From assembly GCA_023079485.1 (NCBI GenBank), contig CM041084.1, positions 124,782,292 to 124,846,291 on the forward strand: a DNA stretch of 64,000 bases, read 5' to 3'. Origin of the DNA: Archilochus colubris. Taxonomy: Eukaryota > Chordata > Aves > Apodiformes > Trochilidae. Position numbers and translations under genes: made by a program. The notes under the pieces were generated by a model that was not told where the DNA came from, searched no databases, and worked only from the letters and a program-made list of their open reading frames with translations. Below, in pieces: positions 56,801 through 64,000 of this stretch. The stretch's first letter is position 1. Each line of letters opens with the position of its first letter.

Positions 56801-59800
56801 CTCCTCTTCTCCAGGCTGAACAGCCCCAGCTCTCTCAGCCTCTCCTCATAGGGCCTGTGCTCGAGTCCCTTCACCAGCCTGGTTGCCCTCTTTTGGACCT
56901 GCTCCAGGACCTCGATATCCTTCCTGAACTGGGGGGCCCAGAATTTTCATTTCACTCTTAGTACTACAATTGCTTTATCATTATTCAAGTAGATCCACCC
57001 TAACAATTTGTCCCTTAAAAGTTTTCCATGTAAAAATGTTAATATTTTTAGAGAGTATTTAGCAATCACTAAATTTAAATGTTATTAAGCCTGGGCCGGC
57101 CTCATAAAACATGAATTGATATATATACAAAATCTTAATTAAGTATATATAAACAGTGGTTTTCATATTAAAAATATTTATAGGACATATTTCTAAATAT
57201 GAGGTCATCCAGATAATATATTGTATTTGATTTATAATGGATAGTATGAGACCTATGCAACCGGTTGTACAAGGCTATTTTTATACACACATTCACAAAG
57301 TGTTTTTCTGCAACCCAAAATAACAATCAATGTATGAACTCAAGCTGAAAATGCAATGTATCATCTTTTTTTTTTTAAACAGTTCTCTACAATTCCTCAG
57401 ACAGAATAAAACTATTTGCACAATAAGAAAAAGCAGCTAAAGAAAATTGCAAACAGCTTTTGAGTTCTGATGAATCACTTCTCAAGAAGTTACTGAACAA
57501 TCATTTTCAGGCTTTCCAAGGGAAAGCTCATTTTATTGAGGCAGATTTCAACTAAAGAGATCAGCATTTTCATTACAGAGATGATGTGAGGTGAATTTAA
57601 CATGTAAGGCAGTCCTTGCTCAAACAGAATGACTAAGGACAGTGTTATGGACTTAATGATTGAATCTGATTTTCTGCAGTGTGCTAAGAATTATATGATA
57701 GACCAAATTTAAAAAAACCACCACATTTGCCTTGCAATGATTCTTGATACTGTAATATCTATATTAATAGATAAATTTGAGGGGGTTTGCCTTGCGTTTT
57801 TTACTGCAGTTGTTAGACTGAAATGCTGTGATAATAATATGCAATAATAACTTTGAAATTCTGATGCTAGCAAATTGAATTGAGAGGTATAAAGTTGTCA
57901 AAGTGATGACTCAGCCTATCTATATGTATATATATTTTTTTTTTACAGAGTTGATCTCTGTAGGAATCTGGTAGTCATTGAAATTAGCAAATTGATCCAG
58001 AGAATGGTGATACCCTATCAACTGAATGTGCAGGGTCATGGTGTCTCATGTCCACACCTTTGTGCCTGTTGAGAGAACCAGTAAGTAAGGAGCAGGAAAT
58101 AGATCTGGATCTTGCTTCTGAGCAGGATGTCAAAACCAAAGGGAATACCTCACTGAAAGCAGCAGCTGCCATTTCATGGGAAGTCCTGAGCAAAAGTGGA
58201 AAATGTAACCTTTCACAACAATAAATATTCCCTTTATTTTTGATTTTTTAAATAAAAGTTAACGTTACAAAACAGCTGAAGGGCCAAAGCCGAGACCAAA
58301 CATTTAGGAACCTTTCTGTCAAAAATGTACATATAATAATATTTTAATTTTTCCACAATTACCCTTTTCAGATAGGAAATTGCTCTAGTTAAATATCAGT
58401 AAATGGATGAATGAGGACATCTGGCTTAAAGTGTAAATTTCTCTGGGCTAATGAAGTGTTGTGTTTTAGCTGAATTTCTCTCTTTCTCAATTGTCTGTGC
58501 AGACAGGCTTTCATTAAGGCAGCAATCTGTTTGCCTCTGATTCTGAGATTATTTTGCTTCCCCAAACTGATATCTATACAGGAAAGTAGTAATGAGGGTA
58601 AGATGCTAATTGGAAGTCAACTCCTATAATTTAATCTGTTTCTGTAATAATTTTCAAAGATGAAATTGGCAAAGGACTTGTTTGAACATTAGTCTTGCGT
58701 TGGCCTTCTAGTATAAATCATTGGAATTTTTAAAAATAAACAGGCTTTGTTTTCCCTCAGTGACTTTTAGAATATCATTTACATGCATTTTGATCAGACT
58801 GAGATTAAAACAAGTGTCTTATAAATCACATAGCTATACCACTTGGAATGAAGCTGACACATTATTCTAAATAAATCTTGAATCAGAAATCAGAAGGAAA
58901 TCAGCCTGATACCAGGTGATAGCTATGCTATGAATACTGAGGGAAAAAAATGACTGTGCTAAAAAAAGCAATATTTCATGCATTATTATCTTTTTTCATT
59001 TTCTTCTGCTGTATAGTATTCAGAAGACCTTGACAAAACTTACAGAGAGCTATGCTAAACAAACTCATTATTTTCTAATGCTTCTCCACAAGGAAGAGGA
59101 TAAATCTCTACTGATTGATACACATAGTGCTTCATTTCTTTGCTTTGCTTCAGTTTTGGAGGTGTCTGCAAATTGCTGTGCTTTCTTTCCTCAAGTTTGT
59201 CCACTGCCTGTGATTAATACGCAAATTACATCCTCTTGAACCAGTCAGAATGCTGCCTCGGTAGGGCAATGATGAATAAACCAGGGCTAGAAGTGTAGAA
59301 TTAAAACATTTTTGAGGGTTTTAGTGGCCATCCTGGCAAATATGTGAAGAGGAATAGATACTGGGAAATGAATCTTTGAAGGCTGGTGTGTATTTCTCAT
59401 GTGGAAAGAAGCATTCACCTGTGTCAGATCAAAAGTTTGAAAGCCCTTTCTATATTTTAAAACCAATCATTATCATTTCTCCATTCAAAAAATCAAGTCC
59501 TCACTCCAAATGCAAGACTAATAGATAACTGAAAACTACTTGTGTGTTATATATCTGGGCTGCTGTACTATTATCTTTTCAATATCCAGCCCATACTGAA
59601 AACCAGTGCATTCCTAGCCTTTCCACATAACTCACAATACCTCATTTTGTTTTGAGGCTTTGCTCAAGTATTATATTGTCACAGAGAGAAACACCTTTCA
59701 AATAACCTCTGAAAAAGCTGGTTTGATTTCACTTTCCCACTCAAAGAGATCTGTATCTATGGGAGACATCAGGTGCTTTCCACTTGTGATTTAAGGAAGT

Positions 59801-62800
59801 TTGGTACATATGTCACTAGATAAGTGGGAATGTTTCCCTTACCACAAGGGGAGACACAAGTAGAAGATAAATGTAAACCTGGCAGAGAGCTGATTACCAC
59901 TTTTCAAAAGCCAGATTAAAGCTACCTGCAAGAGGATTAACAATAACAGGGAGACAGCTGGAAGAAATCAGGAATCCAGCTTATCACATGCAGCAGCACA
60001 TGTATTTTATTACTTCTCTTCAGGCCAACCTCAGCAGGGGATGTCATATATAAAATCTAGCACTTGGTTGGCCAATTGGGGAATGTGTTAATGGCTTTTG
60101 CATGGTAACCACATGGAGAATATCAAAAACATTTGTAACCACCTGAGAAAAATTTTCTCATCCATATAAACTCACACCCAAAAATCTGGTCTGTCAGCTT
60201 TTTTCTTGTTTTATCTGCTTTTAAACAAATAGATTTTCAAATATGGATGCCCTGGTTTTGGCAGCTTAATCCCTACTTCACCTCCTAAGCAAACCAGTCT
60301 TATTTGCTATTTTAGATTTTTTTATCTCCTTTGTTGGGAATTAGTTATTATTTTTACCATCTGCTATTTAAAGGCACCTAGACTTACTATACAGGCAATA
60401 AAATGCACTTGTTCCTGCTATATTGCAGACTTCAGAACAGGAACATGTGATAAATATTTTAAATGCTGAAAAAGAAATATGTCTGTGTATCTCTTGTGTG
60501 CATTGTCCAAAACACTGGTCTAAAATCTTGCCACAACAGTCTCCAATGCTTCAACTGGATTTCCCTTCACAGACCTGCATCTCCCTGCTTGGTGTCTTCT
60601 TGGTTAATCCTACCAACTTTCCAGCCTCCTATAGTATCCGTCATGCTTACCACAAAGAAGTCAAATAATCACTGATTATCAGTTTTAAAATAGTGGTGTA
60701 CCCACCTGATCTCCCCAAATACAGCTCCTGCTCTGAGTGTAACCAGAACTTTTTTACCATCAGGGCCTCCAAGGACTTGAACTTCCCCCTGTTTGATGAT
60801 GTACATCTCTCTGCCAATCTCTCCCTGGGAACACAAACACATAAAGAACTTGTGATTTAGCAGGGCAGTGTTTTTGCTTTAGGATAATCTGACAAAACCT
60901 TCTTTAGATATCTTTCCCCTCTCTTATACACAAGTTCACCGGTATTATGGAGAAATAAATGTTTGCTTTACTTTTCCTAGCACTGAGCACAAGTGCAAGG
61001 ACTGACTCTGCCAGCTGCAGTTATGATGTGGAACGAAGTTTGAACAGATCCCTATCTCGGCCAGCTTGGAAAAAGAAGAGTAGATAATAATCAGGATGAT
61101 AGCAGGCATTTCCATCAGCCATTCTGGTGGAAACTAAAGGACTTCAGCAGTGTATTCAATAAAATGTGCAAAAAAGCCTAAGCTTCATGGTTGAAAAATC
61201 TTCAGGTTTTGCACTATTAGTTCTAATCCTCACTGTCCTGATTTAAAAGGAAAATGCCAATCATTCAAAATAATTCAAAACTTTGTGTACTTTTATGTAA
61301 TCACGGCATGGTTTAAGATTCTTCACATGATCTAGGATTCAAAGAATATCCTCAATATGTGCAATAAAAATCAGGAAAACTGGACTAATATAATGGGCTT
61401 CACAAACATGACCAAAGCAATCTTTATAGTGTCTCAGTAAGACAGACAAATAAATACTTTTCCACTCATGGAGATGGAGTAATTGAAGCGAAGCAATAAT
61501 TTCACTTTAAAAATGAAAAGTCAACAGCAAAGAACTCTGAAGTGAAAAATTTAGAGCTAGCACTTACTATCCCTTCACTTGTGCCTCCAAGTCTGCATGT
61601 TGGAGCCTCCTTAGAAGGAGGTAAAGCATGATGTGGTCAACATATATTCAAGGAGGAGGTAGTTTAAACAGGGTTTTATTTCCTAATATTTGTTACAGCT
61701 TTAAAAGGATTACTGTGCTTGTTGGACAGCTAGTAGGTCCACACAAGTGAGAGGCATTTTAGCACTAAATCAGGCTGGAATAAAATGATCATTACATTTC
61801 TCATCAATTTCTCTTCAGTCGCTGGGAACTGTTTACATCCTGACTGCAGTATCAAGACCTTGGATCTGTTACCATCATTTACAATCTCTGTTGTGACAGG
61901 GTCCCAGCCATAAAGTCCTTTCATGCTGTGCATTGTACAAGCAATCACACCAAACCACTCTTCTACCCCACCCAGCCAACAGTAATTCTTTGAAGGGACA
62001 CACCTGATCCTTCAGAGCATTCACAAATGTTTAACTTCCTGCATTATGAACCCAGTGGGACTAACTCAGCATTTGGGATGAGGATTGTATGGTTAAAACT
62101 TGGAGGGATACAGAACTGGATCAGAACTCCTAAGACAAGTTAATGGGTTCTGATGGTCTCTTCTAGGTGTGGTATGAAATGTGGGTCAATTGCCAGAAGA
62201 GTAACAGTACTGACACTTCACCCACCTACTATAATAAGGTCATGTTTGAGCCAGAACACTAAGAGAAGATAGGCTGCTTTGCTAAAGGGACAGTGTGACA
62301 GCATTCAGCTGGGATTCTGGAGATGGCTCAAACCTGTGAGTGAATGTGGAGCAAGATTAGATTTTGCTGTAAGGAGCAGTATGGGATGCAGTGTATTTGC
62401 CATGTTCTTGGATAATTCCAGTTAAGAGCTTCTGAATACAAAAATGAAACACATGCAGAGCATCATAGATTGAGATGTAGCTAGGTTTGACTGGGTAAAT
62501 GTATAAAAATTAGGCTTGCTCCATTTAAAATACTGAAAGATCATTATGTATCATCAGATAAGCCCTATTTACATTAAGTATTAATCCATATTGCTATATA
62601 TTTTTTTATAATATAAGTAATAAAATCCATATTGTCTTGTTCTAGGTTGAAATTTGAGAGTATGTTATTATTACACAAAGTACCTTAATTAGTTTTATTC
62701 TATCTAATTCACTCAGGATTAGTTTTATTTAAAGGACACTGTTGACCGATAGCTGAACTCTTTCTAAAATACACACTGTAATTTTGTTTTGAAAGAGACA

Positions 62801-64000
62801 ACAATGCTCACCTTTTTGCAGACAAAGTCACCAGGTAAATAAACAATGGATTTCAACCTCAGCAACATGTCATAAATCATCTGGGTATCACACCCCTGTT
62901 AAAATAGTTAGAATTGGTAGCTATATTAATTCAGTAACACAAGTAATTGTTAGTGCTTACACTGAGCAGCCAAACCCAACAACATGTGAATTATCCAGGG
63001 ATTTGTAAGTGGAATTCAAACTCAAAACATTGTAAAGATAAGCTTCTAGAGCAGAAAAAAGAATGAAAGAGTTGTAATTTCACATACTTCTAAAGTTCCC
63101 TTTGGGTTGAACATCTATTTTTTACAAAGTAAGTTTCTGTACATCTAATTTGCTGTGGAAGCTCAGTTAGTGCTATTTTCACAGCTTCACGGTTCTCTTA
63201 TGTGGTTTTTTTTTGTTTGTTTGTTTGTTTGGGTTTTTTTTGTTACTGATCAAGGGAAAAAAACCCCAACAAATAATGTAAAATGATGGTATGAATCTTT
63301 GAATTCTATGTCTACAGAAAATGTGTCAGAAAGTGTGCAGATATGTAATGTTTGTGCAGAGATATAATGATTATCCTAACAAGCAAATTAATATTACAGT
63401 TACTGTATATTGAGACTACTTCAGAAAATACAGTATATCCTTGGTTTTGTGTCAAAAATCCAGTCTTAGGTACCATGTGTAAATTCTATCTCTGGAAAAC
63501 TATCAAGATAACAAAGAGAAAGCTCCTTTGCACAAAAAGTTACCAAAAAGTAGCATTCACTACATCAAAGTTACACTGTCAGAACACAGAGCATCCTGCA
63601 GGTAGTGCTAGATGGGTTCTTACTACAAAATATGTTCTCCTGTGCCTGACAGGTTATATGTACTCTGAAATACTTACAATCTGACCATAACATCAGTTTG
63701 AGTGTTGCTATAACAGGACTGTTTTAATCTCATTTGCTTTTTTTTTTTATTCTCTGCTTTGACACATAGGTTTCTAGGGGAGGCCTTTGGCTTTGTCCTG
63801 ATATGACTCCATTGACTGAAATATTTCTTAGACTTGTTTTGCCTTGTGTACTAACAAATGTGTTCTTTAGTGTTGCAAGATGCACAACATAAGGTTTCTG
63901 TCTCAGGAATACCATACATTTCTGCATTTAGTAAAATTACTTGCTTTGAATAAGTCAACTTTATTGACAATGGCAAAATTCACGTCAATTGCAATGGCCA
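50571..64000 (-). CDS. CNGB3: CNGB3, cone cyclic-nucleotide-gated channel beta-3 subunit, C-terminal 273 residues (partial gene)
   Basis: Six coding exons in transcript order: 64000-63945 (continues beyond the window), 62895-62812, 60824-60706, 55584-55438, 52148-51968 and 50807-50571, ending in TAG. CNGB3 pairs with CNGA3 in cone photoreceptors to form the cGMP-gated cation channel of the outer segment; loss causes achromatopsia in humans. The visible part covers the end of the C-linker ([20 protein letters not shown]), the cyclic-nucleotide-binding domain ([20 protein letters not shown], the phosphate-binding cassette [20 protein letters not shown] with its Arg/Thr ligands), the C-helix ([20 protein letters not shown]), and a less conserved tail ending TVEIKEKK. 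The LIISMAPS motif near the end matches human CNGB3 rather than CNGB1. Phases close across all six exons; the first donor is GC instead of GT. Confidence 0.95.
51968..52148 (-). CDS. CNGB3: CNGB3 coding exon, post-binding-domain tail
   Basis: 181 nt: [60 protein letters not shown]. The KKETPKLFK block matches KEETPKLFK of the human protein; the Pro-rich part before it differs from human. Acceptor GTCTCCAG, donor GTAATG. Confidence 0.93.
52371..53415 (-). mobile_element. CR1 LINE fragment with reverse-transcriptase remnant, in a CNGB3 intron
   Basis: About 1.05 kb, minus-oriented. The 3' end is at 52371 (AGAATCATAGAATCATTCAG on the plus strand). A stretch encoded at minus 53305-52979 shows [15 protein letters not shown], the FADDTKLGG catalytic motif and [10 protein letters not shown]; downstream the frame is broken. 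A 5'-truncated, inactive copy. Confidence 0.92.
54347..54382. repeat. T-rich tract
   Basis: Poly(T) with interspersed GG in a CNGB3 intron. Confidence 0.6.
55438..55584 (-). CDS. CNGB3: CNGB3 coding exon, phosphate cassette and C-helix
   Basis: 147 nt with split codons at both ends: [48 protein letters not shown]. Acceptor TCATTCCAG, donor GTATGT. The longer open frame around it (55137-55613) runs into introns on both sides. Confidence 0.96.
55805..55824. repeat. 20-bp perfect palindrome
   Basis: CTGTAAAAGA followed directly by its reverse complement, ending at the base before the left arm of the 138-bp inverted repeat. Confidence 0.9.
55825..55962. repeat. Inverted repeat, left arm (138 bp)
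   Basis: Reverse complement of 57489-57626 with 135 of 138 positions identical and no gap, counted by hand. It lies in the CNGB3 intron between 55585 and 60705. The arm sequence does not resemble the CR1 copies. Confidence 0.95.
56438..56946 (-). mobile_element. Well-preserved CR1 LINE 3' end in a CNGB3 intron
   Basis: About 510 bp, minus-oriented. The terminal short repeat typical of CR1 3' ends occurs several times (AGAATCAT units at 56438-56466). A 114-codon open frame (minus 56874-56530) encodes the C-terminal CR1 segment: [40 protein letters not shown]. It is 5'-truncated at GGGGGGCCCAGAA. The most intact copy in the window, so probably the youngest. Confidence 0.95.
57489..57626. repeat. 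Inverted repeat, right arm (138 bp)
   Basis: Partner of 55825-55962. The 1,526-bp spacer holds a CR1 copy at 56438-56946. Confidence 0.95.
60706..60824 (-). CDS. CNGB3: CNGB3 coding exon, binding-domain beta roll
   Basis: 119 nt: [39 protein letters not shown] and two bases of Ser. Acceptor GTTCCCAG, donor GTGGGT. Confidence 0.96.
62812..62895 (-). CDS. CNGB3: CNGB3 coding exon, start of the cyclic-nucleotide-binding domain
   Basis: 28 whole codons: [20 protein letters not shown] then PGDFVCKK. Acceptor TTTTAACAG, donor GTGAGC. Confidence 0.95.
63202..63245. repeat. TTTG simple repeat in a CNGB3 intron
   Basis: Several TTTG units flanked by T runs, between coding exons at 62895 and 63945. 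Confidence 0.7.
63945..64000 (-). CDS. CNGB3: CNGB3 coding exon cut by the window edge, C-linker
   Basis: The last 56 nt of the exon: [18 protein letters not shown], ending in AAA directly before GCAAGT. Joining after AAA to the next exon (GCDTQMIYD) is the only in-frame solution, which implies a GC donor. Confidence 0.88.

Noticed and set aside
63938..63944. GT donor four bases into the intron as the CNGB3 splice site
   Set aside because: It would add GCAA, shift the frame and reach TGA within a few codons, whereas the GC donor keeps GCDTQMIYD in frame.

Overview
This is vertebrate nuclear DNA, most likely avian. Four protein-coding genes with GT-AG introns are present. The interspersed repeats are all CR1-type LINE fragments (CR1 is the dominant family in birds and other reptiles), and no Alu, L1 or B1 sequence was seen. 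Gene order and orientation (WWP1 +, RMDN1 -, CPNE3 +, CNGB3 -) match human 8q21 as I know it, so this is a conserved syntenic block. The species cannot be named from the sequence alone.

Layout. 1-3451: last four coding exons of WWP1 (+), the C-terminal HECT lobe. 3452-7095: convergent 3' region shared by WWP1 and RMDN1, with poly(A) signals facing each other. 7096-20047: complete RMDN1 (-), ten coding exons, 314 residues. About 19,730-20,960: a CpG island acting as a head-to-head promoter for RMDN1 and CPNE3, with a canonical NRF1 palindrome between the two genes. 20,366-43,262: CPNE3 (+), a 5' non-coding exon and fifteen coding exons giving 533 residues. One intron holds an expanded, highly palindromic AT repeat. 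43,263-50,570: convergent 3' region of CPNE3 and CNGB3, with two CR1 copies in tandem. 50,571-64,000: the last six coding exons of CNGB3 (-), covering the end of the C-linker, the cyclic-nucleotide-binding domain and the C-terminal tail. The gene continues past the right edge.

The four genes are not an operon or a pathway: ubiquitin ligase, mitochondrial/microtubule TPR protein, calcium-dependent phospholipid-binding protein, and cone photoreceptor channel subunit. Only the RMDN1/CPNE3 pair clearly shares regulatory DNA. All coding exons were assembled by reading splice sites, and the phases close without frameshift or internal stop in all four genes.

I found no new gene system. The most notable non-coding structures are a 138-bp, 98%-identical inverted repeat in a CNGB3 intron with a 20-bp perfect palindrome abutting one arm, the AT palindromic expansion in CPNE3 bracketed by 17-bp direct repeats, and a probable GC-AG intron in CNGB3.
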